A program made the position numbers and the translations under genes. Shown here one piece after another: positions 8,266 through 16,368 of a stretch of DNA of 64,000 bases. The notes under the pieces are model-generated. The model made no database searches, had not been told where the DNA came from, and worked only from the letters and a program-made list of their open reading frames with translations. Source of the stretch: Helicovermis profundi (GTDB lineage Bacteria; Bacillota; Clostridia; Peptostreptococcales; Acidaminobacteraceae); NCBI RefSeq assembly GCF_033097505.1, contig NZ_AP028654.1, forward strand, positions 450,001 through 514,000, read 5' to 3'. Every line of letters starts with the position of its first letter. The first letter of the stretch is position 1.

Positions 8266-9924
8266 ATGAAGTATAATTTTGATTCAAATGTTGATGTTGA
8301 AAAAACGAATGCGTATTTAGTGGGAGGAGGAATTGCATCTCTTAGCGCAGCTGTATATTTAATAAGAGATGGCCATATCCCAGGAAAAAATATTCATATT
8401 TTTGAGCAAAGTAAAATTACTGGTGGTAGCATGGATGGCGGTGGTAATCCTGATAGTGGATATATAATTCGCGGTGGAAGAATGTTTGATGAAGAAGCTT
8501 ATCAATGTATATTTGGAATTATGGAAAGTATACCATCGTTAACTGATCCAAAAGTGTCTATTAGAGATGAATTTCGTGGATTTAATAAAAAAATTAAAAC
8601 TTTATCAACCGCTAGATTAATAGATAATGAAGCAAATATAATTGAATCATCAAAACTTGGATTTAATCGTGAAGATAGATTGGCTTTAATGGATATAATT
8701 ATTACACCAGAAGAAGAATTAGGAACGAAAACAGTGGTTGAATGTTTTCCAGAGTCGTTCTTTCAGACAAATTTTTGGTATCAATGGACTACAAGTTTTG
8801 CCTTTGAGCCATGGCATAGTGCAATAGAATTTAAGAGATATCTTCATAGATTTATGCATGAGTTACCAAAAGTAAGCGATTTTTCAGGTGTACGCCGTAC
8901 TCCTTATAATCAATACGATTCAATTATTTTGCCAATTACAGAATGGCTTAAATCACAAGGTGTAGATTTTGAGTATAATTGTTCGGTAAATAGTTTAGAA
9001 TTTGAACCAAATGAAGAAGAAAAAAAGGTTATTGGAATTAATTGTACAAAAAATAATGTAGATGAAAATATAATTATTAAAGATAAAGATTTTGTCTTTG
9101 TTACTATTGGATCTATTACAGCAGGAGCGAGTCTTGGTTATACAAGGACTGCACCTGTAATAAATGATAAGAATGTTGGTTCAGACTGGAAACTTTGGGA
9201 AAGTATAGCTAAAGAATCGCCGGAATTTGGGAAGCCACAAATTTTTAATCAAAATGTAGAAAAATCTTTATTTGAAACATTTACTGTGACTTTAAAAGAC
9301 CCAACAATGTTTAAGAGAATTGTAGAATTTTCTGGAAATCAACCTGGAACAGGATCGCTTATGACTTTCAAAGAATCAGGATGGTTTATGTCTATATGTT
9401 TACACAATCAACCTCATTTTCTTAATCAACCAGACAATGTACAAGCGCTATGGGGGTATTCATTGTTTCCATATAATAAAGGCGATTATGTGAAAAAAAG
9501 AATGGTAGATTGTACCGGTGAAGAAATACTTACGGAATTGCTAGGTCATTTAAGATTTGATGAAGATAAAGAAAAAATACTAAATACCTCTATATGTATA
9601 CCATGTATTTTGCCATTTGCAACAAGTCAATTTCTACCAAGAACTAAGGGTGATAGACCAAAAGTAATACCGGAATGTTCTAAAAATTTAGCTTTTCTGG
9701 GTCAATTTTGTGAAATTGAAGATGATGTAGTATTTACCGTAGATTATTCATCACGATCTGCACAGACTGCAGTATATAAATTTCTTGATTTAGATAAAGA
9801 AGTAACTCCTATATATAAGGGACAATACGATGTAAGAATTCTATTTAATTCAGCTATGTCTATGATGAAAGATGACAATTTAAGTAAAGAAATCGGAATG
9901 CTAAAAAAAATGATGTTCAAATAA
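8266..9924 (+). CDS. ohyA: Oleate hydratase (myosin-cross-reactive antigen family), FAD-dependent
   Basis: This 552-residue flavoenzyme adds water to the cis-9 double bond of oleic and related free fatty acids to give 10-hydroxy acids. The FAD-binding Rossmann motif is at residues 20-29 (GGGIASLSAA), with the acidic ribose-binding residue in HIFEQ. The family signature GGSMDGGGN then RGGRMFDEEAYQC is present, as are the conserved late segments (LPRTKGDRP and VVFTVDYSSRSAQ). Length is slightly below the usual 560-640. Known roles of the family are fatty-acid detoxification and membrane stress. It stands alone, convergent with a TetR gene. Confidence 0.93.
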   Translation: MKYNFDSNVDVEKTNAYLVGGGIASLSAAVYLIRDGHIPGKNIHIFEQSKITGGSMDGGGNPDSGYIIRGGRMFDEEAYQCIFGIMESIPSLTDPKVSIRDEFRGFNKKIKTLSTARLIDNEANIIESSKLGFNREDRLALMDIIITPEEELGTKTVVECFPESFFQTNFWYQWTTSFAFEPWHSAIEFKRYLHRFMHELPKVSDFSGVRRTPYNQYDSIILPITEWLKSQGVDFEYNCSVNSLEFEPNEEEKKVIGINCTKNNVDENIIIKDKDFVFVTIGSITAGASLGYTRTAPVINDKNVGSDWKLWESIAKESPEFGKPQIFNQNVEKSLFETFTVTLKDPTMFKRIVEFSGNQPGTGSLMTFKESGWFMSICLHNQPHFLNQPDNVQALWGYSLFPYNKGDYVKKRMVDCTGEEILTELLGHLRFDEDKEKILNTSICIPCILPFATSQFLPRTKGDRPKVIPECSKNLAFLGQFCEIEDDVVFTVDYSSRSAQTAVYKFLDLDKEVTPIYKGQYDVRILFNSAMSMMKDDNLSKEIGMLKKMMFK

Positions 9925-9940
9925 TTCTAAAAAAAACGAC

Positions 9941-9987
9941 AAAACCCAAGATTAAATCAAGATTCTATTGATTTAATCTTGGGTTTT
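9941..9987. terminator. Bidirectional terminator between oleate hydratase and TetR
   Basis: A perfect 20-bp stem (9941-9960 with 9968-9987) surrounds a 7-base loop. AAAACCC and GGGTTTT at the ends give T-runs on both strands, so it can end both converging transcripts. It overlaps the last codons of the TetR gene. Confidence 0.85.
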
Positions 9988-10539
9988 GTATTTATTTAGT
10001 GCATGAGGCATACTTCCCTCGATAACGTTATTAATGCCTTCTACAAGATCGCTTGGAGAATCTTTCATTCCATTTTTTACCCACTGGATGGTAATTCCTA
10101 CAAATGCGTGAGTATAAAAGTCAGCAATAAATTTTTTGTCAATACTTGGAATAATCATATTAATAGATAATTCACTAATTGCGCACATTAAAATATCAAA
10201 GCAAAAATTATAAAAACATTCATCGAATGAATTTTGTCCGGGAGTGTTAAAAGCGTTTACATAAAAATATTTATTTCTCATAAGATATTCAAGAGTTCTA
10301 TAAGTACCTTCTGTCCAATTTTCATAGTGATTGCAATTAGCAATTTTCTTAGATATTTCTGTAATGAAAATCCAATTAACAAGGTCAAATTTATCTTGAA
10401 AATGATAGTAAAAGGTTTTTCTACTAAGATTACAATTACTTACTATTTTTTGAATAGAAATTTTTGCCAAAGGGTGAGTTTTCATCAATTGTTTTATAGA
10501 ATCTGCAAGTGCCTTTTTTGTTATAAGTGATTCAGACAT
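9973..10539 (-). CDS. TetR/AcrR family transcriptional regulator
   Basis: A 188-residue repressor. The N-terminal helix-turn-helix reads ISIQKIVSNCNLSRKTFYYHFQ (about 27-48), whose core SRKTFYYHF is the TetR recognition helix. The C-terminal ligand-binding part looks like the TetR_C_8/DhaS-like subgroup. The start has the ribosome site AGGAGAA. The gene is divergent from the flavodoxin gene (238 bases apart) and convergent with oleate hydratase. It could control either or itself. No clear operator was identified by eye. Confidence 0.88.
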   Translation of the reverse strand: MSESLITKKALADSIKQLMKTHPLAKISIQKIVSNCNLSRKTFYYHFQDKFDLVNWIFITEISKKIANCNHYENWTEGTYRTLEYLMRNKYFYVNAFNTPGQNSFDECFYNFCFDILMCAISELSINMIIPSIDKKFIADFYTHAFVGITIQWVKNGMKDSPSDLVEGINNVIEGSMPHALNKYKTQD

Positions 10540-10776
10540 GTTTTTCTCCTAGTGATATTTTATGTGATTTTACAAATATAATTGCAAAAGAATTATTATA
10601 AAATCTATAATAATTTTATCAAACATATAGCTTAAATAGTAGTTTTTTATCAGGCAATTTAATTTTTTATAAAATTATGATAAAATATAGATAAAGTTAT
10701 ATAAGTTTAAAATATTTGATTGTTTAAGCATTCAAGTTTAATATTGTATTGAATTTTGAATACTGGAGGTAAATAA

Positions 10777-11307
10777 ATGAAAACTATAGTTGTGTACAAA
10801 TCTAAGTCAAATTTTGTAAAAAATTATGCTGATTGGATTGCAAAAAATCTTTCAGCTGATATTTTTGAAGCTTCAACTGTGACTAGCGATAAATTATTAG
10901 AATATGACACCATAATTTATGGCGGTGGTTTATATGCAGGTAGAATAAATGGAGTTAAACTTATTAAGAAAAATATCCATGACTTAAAAGGGAAAAATAT
11001 AGTTGTTTTTTTCTCTGGAGCATCCTCACCTAATGAAAAAGCAATTAATGAAGTAAAAAACAATAATTTTGATGAAGAAATGCAAAAAAACATTAGATTT
11101 TTTTATTTAAGGGGAGGATTTGATTATAATAAGTTAAAAAGTTTTGATAAATTACTAATGAATATGCTTAAATTTACTTTGAAAAGAAAGAAAAATTTAT
11201 CAGCAGATGATAGGGGAATGCTATCGGCATATGATAATCCTGTAGATTTCACTAAAGAAAAAAATATAGATGAGTTGATTAGCTATGTAAATAGCAAGGC
11301 TAAGTAA
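10777..11307 (+). CDS. Flavodoxin-domain protein (HemG-like)
   Basis: A 176-residue protein with an N-terminal flavodoxin-type FMN fold. The start MKTIVVYKSKSNFVKNYADW is the phosphate-binding loop region, and YDTIIYGGGLYAGRINGV is the typical second FMN loop of the menaquinone-dependent protoporphyrinogen oxidase (HemG/Flavodoxin_5) group. Haem synthesis is unlikely to be its job here, as no hem genes are near. It is more plausibly a small redox carrier. GGAGG lies just upstream. The CopZ-like Fe-S gene follows 61 bases after its stop. Confidence 0.82.
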   Translation: MKTIVVYKSKSNFVKNYADWIAKNLSADIFEASTVTSDKLLEYDTIIYGGGLYAGRINGVKLIKKNIHDLKGKNIVVFFSGASSPNEKAINEVKNNNFDEEMQKNIRFFYLRGGFDYNKLKSFDKLLMNMLKFTLKRKKNLSADDRGMLSAYDNPVDFTKEKNIDELISYVNSKAK

Positions 11308-11314
11308 ATTTATA

Positions 11315-11345
11315 TTGTCAAAGAATATTTGGACTCAATATTGAG
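11315..11345 (+). promoter_or_regulatory. Promoter with overlapping 12-bp palindrome before the CopZ-like gene
   Basis: TTGTCA (11315-11320) and TATTGA (11339-11344) are 18 bases apart. The perfect palindrome CTCAATATTGAG (11334-11345) covers the -10 box, which would suit an operator for a repressor. Confidence 0.4.
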
Positions 11346-11368
11346 AGTATATAAGGAGGTTTTATAAA

Positions 11369-11839
11369 TTGTTTAAAGCAAGCACATCTACATGAGGATC
11401 GATTTCAAATTCTAGTATAGAAGAAAAAAATATAAAGTGTCCAGTGTGTGGGATGCTAGGAAAAGCTGTACCAAACGAAACAGTAGCAAATCTTGTTAAA
11501 ATGAATAAAAGCCCAATTAATGAATGTAAGGACTATACAATCTGTTTAAATTCTAAATGTAAAGTTGCATATTTTTCTGAGGAAGATATGTTATTGACAA
11601 AAGATATTAAGGTACCTATATGGTATAAAGATGATGCTACAGAAAAGTATGCATGCTACTGTAATCGAGTTACGATTGATGAAGTTAAAAATGCTACTAT
11701 AGAAAATAATGTAAAAAATCTTAAAGAGTTAATGAATTATACAAATGTTATGAAAAATGGACAATGTAAAAAAAATCATCCGTTTGGAAAATGCTGCTCA
11801 ACTGAGCTTAATAAATTAATTGAAAAATATAAAAATTAA
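11369..11839 (+). CDS. CopZ-family zinc/[2Fe-2S] protein with in-frame UGA (probable selenocysteine)
   Basis: From the TTG at 11369 (nine bases after AAGGAGG) the frame reads MFKASTST-UGA-GSISNSS and stays open for 156 codons, interrupted only by TGA at 11393-11395. The body matches the CopZ-like iron-sulfur family: CPVCG zinc-site Cys pair, a middle zinc/[2Fe-2S] region (CLNSKCKVAYFS), the BFD-like YACYCNRVT, and a final NGQCKKNHPFGKCC. The first later ATG (11444) would cut off the CPVCG motif and lacks a ribosome site, so starting there is unlikely. Cys-rich N-terminal tails are usual in this family, so Sec at codon 9 is plausible. In such proteins this domain delivers metal or electrons to partners. 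Selenocysteine use is inference. A pseudogene or read-through is the alternative. Confidence 0.72.
11393..11426 (+). promoter_or_regulatory. Candidate bacterial SECIS element next to the UGA codon
   Basis: After the TGA (11393-11395), TTCTA (11410-11414) pairs with TAGAA (11418-11422) around the loop GTA, extended by TTTC/GAAA below a 3-base bulge. The loop starts with G and lies 19 bases after the UGA. As I recall it, the bacterial SECIS consensus is a short upper stem, a G early in the loop, and about 16-37 bases spacing. The stem is weak and AT-rich. Confidence 0.4.
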
Positions 11840-11880
11840 TGAGGGATAGAGTTTATCTTTGAATAGTAAATCGTGAGCAT

Positions 11881-12019
11881 TTTATCCGATGCCTTAGAAT
11901 TTTAGTACCCCCACTTCTTAAAAAAGTGGGGGATAAAGAACTCTAAAAAGGCCCTGGATTATGTTTTCTAAGATTCGGTGGGAGTAAAAACTCCCTCTGA
12001 ATCTTAGAAATTCATTTAT
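11881..12019 (+). repeat. 139-bp structured dispersed element, copy X
   Basis: This segment recurs inverted at 53038-53176 with 9 differences in 139 positions (about 94% identical). It holds two hairpins. CCCCCACTT/AAGTGGGGG (11908-11932) sits inside weaker outer arms. A long one has TTTCTAAGATTC (11965-11976) pairing with 11999-12010 and an inner GGGAGT-AAAA-ACTCCC. The connecting stretch reads AAGGCCCTGGATTATG. There is no coding capacity and no terminal inverted repeat. It lies between the CopZ-like gene and rsmH. It looks like a non-autonomous mobile or REP-type element. Confidence 0.85.
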
Positions 12020-12111
12020 GTTCATGATTTTTTTTATTCAAGTATTATTGAATATAATGATATACTGAAATTAATACAGAAAATTATTTTCAATTAATAA
12101 AAGGAGAAAAA

Positions 12112-13161
12112 ATGGAAAATCAAGATAAACCTCATAAAAGAAGAGTTAGATACAAAGGGACTCATCCAAAAAAATATTCTGAAAAATATAAAGAACATGA
12201 TCCAAATAAGTATTCAGATACTGTAGCGAGAGTTATTTTAAAAGGAAGTACACCAGCTGGTATGCATATTTCGATTTGTGTAAAAGAAATCTTGGAATTT
12301 TTACAAATAAAGCCAGGTCAAACTGGTCTTGATGCAACGCTTGGGTATGGGGGACATTCTCTCGAAATGTTAAAGTGTTTAAATCATACCGGTCATCTTT
12401 ACGCACTTGATGTTGATCCTATTGAACTTCCTCGTACAAGAGATAGATTAGAAAAACAAGGATATGGTCCAGAGATATTAACTATTAAGCAGTTGAATTT
12501 TTTAGAAGTTGATAAAGTTGCGTCTGAAGCAGGTTTATTTGATTTTGTTCTAGCAGATCTTGGTGTTTCATCAATGCAGATTGATAACCCCAAAAGAGGT
12601 TTCTCATATAAAAAAGAAGGGCCACTTGATCTTAGACTTAATCCTAAAAAGGGTATTTCAGCTTCTGAAAGATTAAGAAATATTTCAGAAGCTGAACTTG
12701 AGGGGATGCTTATTGAAAATTCAGATGAACCTTATGCTGCAAAAATTGCTAAAGCTATTATTATAGAAAACAAGAAAGGAAAATATATTTCTACAACGAC
12801 TCATCTTCAGCAAATAATAAAAAGTGCATTAAAATTTATTCCTGAAAACGAGAGGGAAGAAGCTGTTAAAAAATCTTGTCAAAGATCTTTTCAAGCACTT
12901 AGAATAGATGTCAATGAAGAATTTGAAGTTTTATATGAGTTTCTAGAAAAATTACCAAGTTCTCTTAAAAGTGGCGGAAGAGTTGCAATTCTTTCTTTTC
13001 ACTCTGGAGAGGATAGACTTGTAAAAAAATCTTTTAAGCGTTTATTTAAAGAAGGAATTTATAGTGAAGTTGCCTCAGAAATAATTAGGCCTTCTAAAGA
13101 AGAATGTAATATCAATACACGTGCGCGTTCTACTAAAATGCGATGGGCTATAAAAGCGTAA
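12112..13161 (+). CDS. rsmH: 16S rRNA (cytosine-1402 N4)-methyltransferase, extended type
   Basis: A 349-residue SAM-dependent enzyme that methylates C1402 in the ribosomal decoding centre. The RsmH signatures are visible: DATLGYGGHS (SAM loop), LYALDVDP, FDFVLADLGVSSMQ(I)D and the end ILSFHSGEDRLVKK. It is about 40 residues longer than typical because of a basic N-terminal extension (HKRRVRYKGTHPKKYSEKYK). It does not sit in a division/cell-wall cluster, where the classical mraW copy is found. This may be the second, extended form found in some Clostridia. AAGGAG precedes the ATG. Confidence 0.92.
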   Translation: MENQDKPHKRRVRYKGTHPKKYSEKYKEHDPNKYSDTVARVILKGSTPAGMHISICVKEILEFLQIKPGQTGLDATLGYGGHSLEMLKCLNHTGHLYALDVDPIELPRTRDRLEKQGYGPEILTIKQLNFLEVDKVASEAGLFDFVLADLGVSSMQIDNPKRGFSYKKEGPLDLRLNPKKGISASERLRNISEAELEGMLIENSDEPYAAKIAKAIIIENKKGKYISTTTHLQQIIKSALKFIPENEREEAVKKSCQRSFQALRIDVNEEFEVLYEFLEKLPSSLKSGGRVAILSFHSGEDRLVKKSFKRLFKEGIYSEVASEIIRPSKEECNINTRARSTKMRWAIKA

Positions 13162-13193
13162 TCAAACAAATAAAGTAAAATGATAGGTGGAAT

Positions 13194-13460
13194 ATGAAAG
13201 CAACTAAAAATTATGTATATATTCTGAAGTGTAGTGACAATACTTTGTACACTGGTTGGACAGTAGATTTAGATAAAAGAATGAAAACTCATAACTCTGG
13301 AAATGGTGCCAAATACACAAGGGGTAGAACGCCGGTGATTCTTAAATATTATGAAGAGTTTGAAACAAAATCTCAAGCTTTAAAAAGAGAAATAATAATA
13401 AAAAAACTGACTAGAAAAGAAAAAATTTCTTTAATAGGCAGTTTCAAAATTGACTTTTAA
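13194..13460 (+). CDS. GIY-YIG nuclease-fold protein, UPF0213/YhbQ type
   Basis: An 88-residue single-domain protein. The GIY-YIG core is seen as YVYILKCSDNTLYTGWT (about 7-23), followed by the conserved Arg/His region DKRMKTHNSGNGAKYTRGR and an Arg/Lys helix. Members of this small family are related to UvrC-type nucleases, and their cellular role is poorly defined. It follows rsmH after 32 bases with a GGTGG ribosome site and is probably co-transcribed. It converges with the small membrane protein gene, sharing four bases at the stop codons. Confidence 0.9.
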   Translation: MKATKNYVYILKCSDNTLYTGWTVDLDKRMKTHNSGNGAKYTRGRTPVILKYYEEFETKSQALKREIIIKKLTRKEKISLIGSFKIDF

Positions 13461-13672
13461 TGAAGTATTGACTTAAAAATAAGTAATACTAGGAATCCTA
13501 TTCCAAAGAACAATAAAATTGGAATAAGTAGTGCAATTGAAATTGGAATTATTACAAATAATACTCCAATAAATATAAGTGTAAGAATTATTTTTATTAT
13601 CCCAAATCCTAAAGACAATAAAAATTTCCCTAAAAGAATTAATACGAGTATAAATAGAAGATTACCAAGCAT
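13457..13672 (-). CDS. Small hydrophobic membrane protein
   Basis: A 71-residue, almost wholly hydrophobic protein with two or three membrane segments separated by single charged residues (LLGKFLLSLGFG, ALLIPILLFFGIG). A strong AAGGAGG lies seven bases before the ATG on the reverse strand, which argues that this short frame is real. It overlaps the end of the GIY-YIG gene by four bases tail to tail. Family and function are not recognised. Confidence 0.68.
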   Translation of the reverse strand: MLGNLLFILVLILLGKFLLSLGFGIIKIILTLIFIGVLFVIIPISIALLIPILLFFGIGFLVLLIFKSILH

Positions 13673-13876
13673 AATTTGCCTCCTTTTGTACTTTATTTAT
13701 ATCTGCATCTACATAATAATATACTTCTATTAATATAAAATAGAAGTAAGATTAAAAAACAATTAGAGATTGATAAAAAAGGGTTACATTTATTAAATAA
13801 TAGTTGTAATTTCTGATTTTGAGTATATTATTAGTATGTAAATACATAGATATTAATATATAAAATGGGAGATAAT

Positions 13877-15097
13877 ATGAAAAAAGGAATAGTAGTAGTT
13901 TTAGCAATCACTTTATTATTAAGTGGTTGTTCTTTAAAACAAGTAAATGAAGAAAATATAGACCTCAGTAAAGAAAATGCAAATAACGTGGAAGTAAGTA
14001 CAAAAAATGTTGACGTTAAAAATGTAGAAAATGACAAAGATACAGAAAATGTTGAAGCTAAAGAAATAGAAAAAAATATTGATAATACTACAAAAATCGA
14101 ACCTAATAGTACAAATGTAGAAACTACAACTAGCAAAGAAGATTCAAATAAAGAAGATGTAAAAGAAGCTACTAATTTTACTGAGCTAAGCACGAAAGAA
14201 CTTAAAAAAATTAAAGCGAACGAACTCGGTGAAATTATGGTTATTATGTATCATGGATTAAGTAAAAAAAATGCAACGTATTCTAGAACAGCTGAAAGTT
14301 TTAAGAAAGATCTTCAAGAGCTTTATGATAGTGGATTTAGACTACTTAGCCTTAAAGATTTTGTTAATGGAAATATTACAACTAAAGCGGGATATACACC
14401 TGTTGTTTTAACTTTTGATGATGGAAATAGGTCAAATTTTAATATATTAATTGATGAAAATGGTGATAAAGAGATTGATCCAAATTCGGTTGTTGGAATT
14501 ATGGAAGATTTTTATGATAAACATAATGATTTTGGGCTTGAAGCAACGTTCTTTTTAAATGGTGGAACTCCATTTGGACAAAAGAATTTGGTTAAATATA
14601 AATTAAATCATATCATAAATGTAGGTATGGATATCGGAAATCATAGTTATCATCATGGACATTTTAAAACAATGGATGCAGATAAAATTGAAAATACTCT
14701 TGCAAATGTTGTAAAAGAATATGAACCACTTATGAATGGATATAAAATCAACACTCTTGCTCTTCCGTTCGGAGAAAGACCAAAGAATGACGCAGCTAAA
14801 GAAAAACTTGTATCCGGAAGCTATGACGGAACTAAGTATAATAATATTGCAATTTTAAATGTAGGATGGCGACCTTCTTGGTCAGCTTATAGTAAAAGAT
14901 TTAATCCAAAAAGCATTTTAAGAGTACAAAGTGGAGATGGAAAATTACAATTAAGACATTGGCTTGATTTATACAAAGAAAAGCCAAGACTAAAATTTAT
15001 TAGTGATGGCAATCCTAAAACTATCACAATAAGAGAAGGAAATGAAAAATATCTTTCTAAAGAGTCTTTGGATGAGTATAAAATAGTAACTTATTAG
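13877..15097 (+). CDS. Polysaccharide deacetylase-family lipoprotein
   Basis: I start it at 13877, since the ATG at 13865 lies on the ribosome site GGGAG. The protein is about 406 residues. A lipobox LLLSGC places the lipidated Cys at 18. A long Asn/Lys/Glu/Thr-rich low-complexity linker (about 20-110) follows, then a NodB-type carbohydrate esterase domain: IMVIMYHGLS, VVLTFDDGN (metal-binding DD) and DIGNHSYHHGHF (His pair). Known members remove acetyl groups from peptidoglycan or other cell-surface sugars. The enzyme would be tethered to the outer membrane face by the linker. The exact substrate is unknown. Confidence 0.88.
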   Translation: MKKGIVVVLAITLLLSGCSLKQVNEENIDLSKENANNVEVSTKNVDVKNVENDKDTENVEAKEIEKNIDNTTKIEPNSTNVETTTSKEDSNKEDVKEATNFTELSTKELKKIKANELGEIMVIMYHGLSKKNATYSRTAESFKKDLQELYDSGFRLLSLKDFVNGNITTKAGYTPVVLTFDDGNRSNFNILIDENGDKEIDPNSVVGIMEDFYDKHNDFGLEATFFLNGGTPFGQKNLVKYKLNHIINVGMDIGNHSYHHGHFKTMDADKIENTLANVVKEYEPLMNGYKINTLALPFGERPKNDAAKEKLVSGSYDGTKYNNIAILNVGWRPSWSAYSKRFNPKSILRVQSGDGKLQLRHWLDLYKEKPRLKFISDGNPKTITIREGNEKYLSKESLDEYKIVTY

Positions 15098-15185
15098 CGA
15101 TTAACTTATTAACTAGGTTTGAATAAGCGAATTCTGGCTTAGTGATAAAGGCATATATTTTAACTAGTGTAAGGGATGTGAATTT

Positions 15186-15326
15186 ATGAATAATCAAATA
15201 ATTATATTTATTTTAATAGTATTTTTTATAATTTTAATTTCTATTCAATATTCTATAAATAAAATAATTGTTATACTAAAAAAAATAAGCGATCAATTAA
15301 GTATTATTAGTATGAAAAGTAAATAA
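15186..15326 (+). CDS. Small single-span membrane peptide
   Basis: A 46-codon frame, MNNQIIIFILIVFFIILISI then QYSINKIIVILKKISDQ, with an N-terminal membrane helix and a short basic amphipathic tail. A weak AAGGGATG ribosome site lies upstream. It sits between the deacetylase gene and the cobalamin riboswitch. It might be a genuine small protein. The evidence is only the open frame with its membrane segment and the upstream site. Confidence 0.4.
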   Translation: MNNQIIIFILIVFFIILISIQYSINKIIVILKKISDQLSIISMKSK

Positions 15327-15389
15327 TTTTTTGTATTTACTTGCTTAAATCTTTTTGATAGGATGTAGTTAATAATTGAATATTAGATA

Positions 15390-15582
15390 ATAGGTGCCTA
15401 AGTTAGAGTGATTCTAATGAGAGGATAATAGGGAAGACAGTTAAAATCTGTCGCAGCCCCCTGCTACTGTGAATACTACCGTTAAACAATACGTCACTGG
15501 ATTTCTGGGAAGACGTTTAATGGGCTACGTATGAGCCAGGAAACCTGCCTACTATTGTTAAACGAGATACTTCAGGCGGGAA
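15390..15582 (+). ncRNA. Cobalamin riboswitch (adenosylcobalamin-type)
   Basis: The B12 box GAGCCAGGAAACCTGCCT lies at 15533-15550. The upstream conserved parts are AGGTGCC (15392), GGGAAGACAG and the CTGTCGCAGCCCCCTGCTACTG-like core (split across 15437-15470). The downstream TTCAGGCGGG closes the fold. It precedes the cbi operon and a terminator, so bound cobalamin should shut the operon down. Confidence 0.95.
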
Positions 15583-15596
15583 GACTACGAATTAAA

Positions 15597-15618
15597 ACGG
15601 CCTTTTGGGCTGTTTTTT
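15597..15618 (+). terminator. Riboswitch expression-platform terminator
   Basis: ACGGCC and GGCTGT pair (one G-U) around TTTTG and are followed by a T-run. It lies directly after the cobalamin riboswitch, as expected for transcriptional control. Confidence 0.8.
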
Positions 15619-15699
15619 GTATATATAGGTATAAAATTCTTGCTTTTTTACCTGAAATGTAAATTTGAATAATACCTAGATAATATTGCGGAGGAATAA

Positions 15700-16332
15700 A
15701 TGAGTAAATATCTTGAAGATTATATTAAAAACCCAATGAAAATTGAGGAAAGAAGTTTTGAAATTATATTAAGTGAATTAGGTAAACATAATTTTGATGA
15801 AAGAGAAATTAAAATAGTTCAAAGAGTGATCCATACGACTGCAGATTTTGAATATGCTAATTTAATAGAAATTCATCCTAAAGCTATTGATATACTTATG
15901 GACAGTTTGAGAAATGGAAATGATATATATGCTGATACTAAGATGGTTATGGCTGGTACAAATAAAAGAATACTAAAAGAATATAATTCAAAAATATATA
16001 ATTTAGTTCACGAAGAATCAGTATTCAAAATCGCAAAAGAAAAAAATATTACTAGATCGATGGCGGCTATTGAAATTGCGGCTAAAGACAAAAATACTTC
16101 GATATATGCAATAGGTAATGCCCCAACAGCAATTTATAAACTACTTGAATTAGTTAAAGAAAAGAAAGCAAATCCATCTTTAGTAATCGGAGTTCCAGTA
16201 GGTTTTGTAGGTGCTGCTGAATCAAAAGAAGCTCTTAAAAATTCGGGTATACCTTATATAATTATTAATGGAAGAAAAGGTGGTAGTCCAGTTGCTGCAA
16301 CTATTATTAACGCAATAATGTATCAAATGTAA
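15700..16332 (+). CDS. cbiC: Cobalt-precorrin-8 methylmutase
   Basis: This 210-residue enzyme moves the methyl group from C-11 to C-12, turning cobalt-precorrin-8 into cobyrinate. Family features are RVIHTTADFEYA near the N-terminus, DTKMVMAGTNK, AIGNAPTAIYKLLEL and VIGVPVGFVGAAESK, followed by IINGRKGGSPVAATIINA. It is the first gene after the cobalamin riboswitch, with GCGGAGG before the ATG. Length is normal. The gene order C-D-E-T-F-G-H-J follows the anaerobic cobalt-early pathway. Confidence 0.96.
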   Translation: MSKYLEDYIKNPMKIEERSFEIILSELGKHNFDEREIKIVQRVIHTTADFEYANLIEIHPKAIDILMDSLRNGNDIYADTKMVMAGTNKRILKEYNSKIYNLVHEESVFKIAKEKNITRSMAAIEIAAKDKNTSIYAIGNAPTAIYKLLELVKEKKANPSLVIGVPVGFVGAAESKEALKNSGIPYIIINGRKGGSPVAATIINAIMYQM

Positions 16333-16368
16333 TGACTATTAATGAATTGACTAAAAGTAGGTGAAGTT

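Noticed and set aside
11444-11839. Start of the CopZ-like protein at the first ATG
   Set aside because: It has no ribosome site and removes the conserved CPVCG zinc motif; the upstream TTG with AAGGAGG is a better start if UGA is decoded.
13831-14193. Minus-strand Ser/Phe-rich frame opposite the deacetylase lipoprotein
   Set aside because: It mirrors the low-complexity Asn/Lys/Glu linker of the real gene and lacks a ribosome site.
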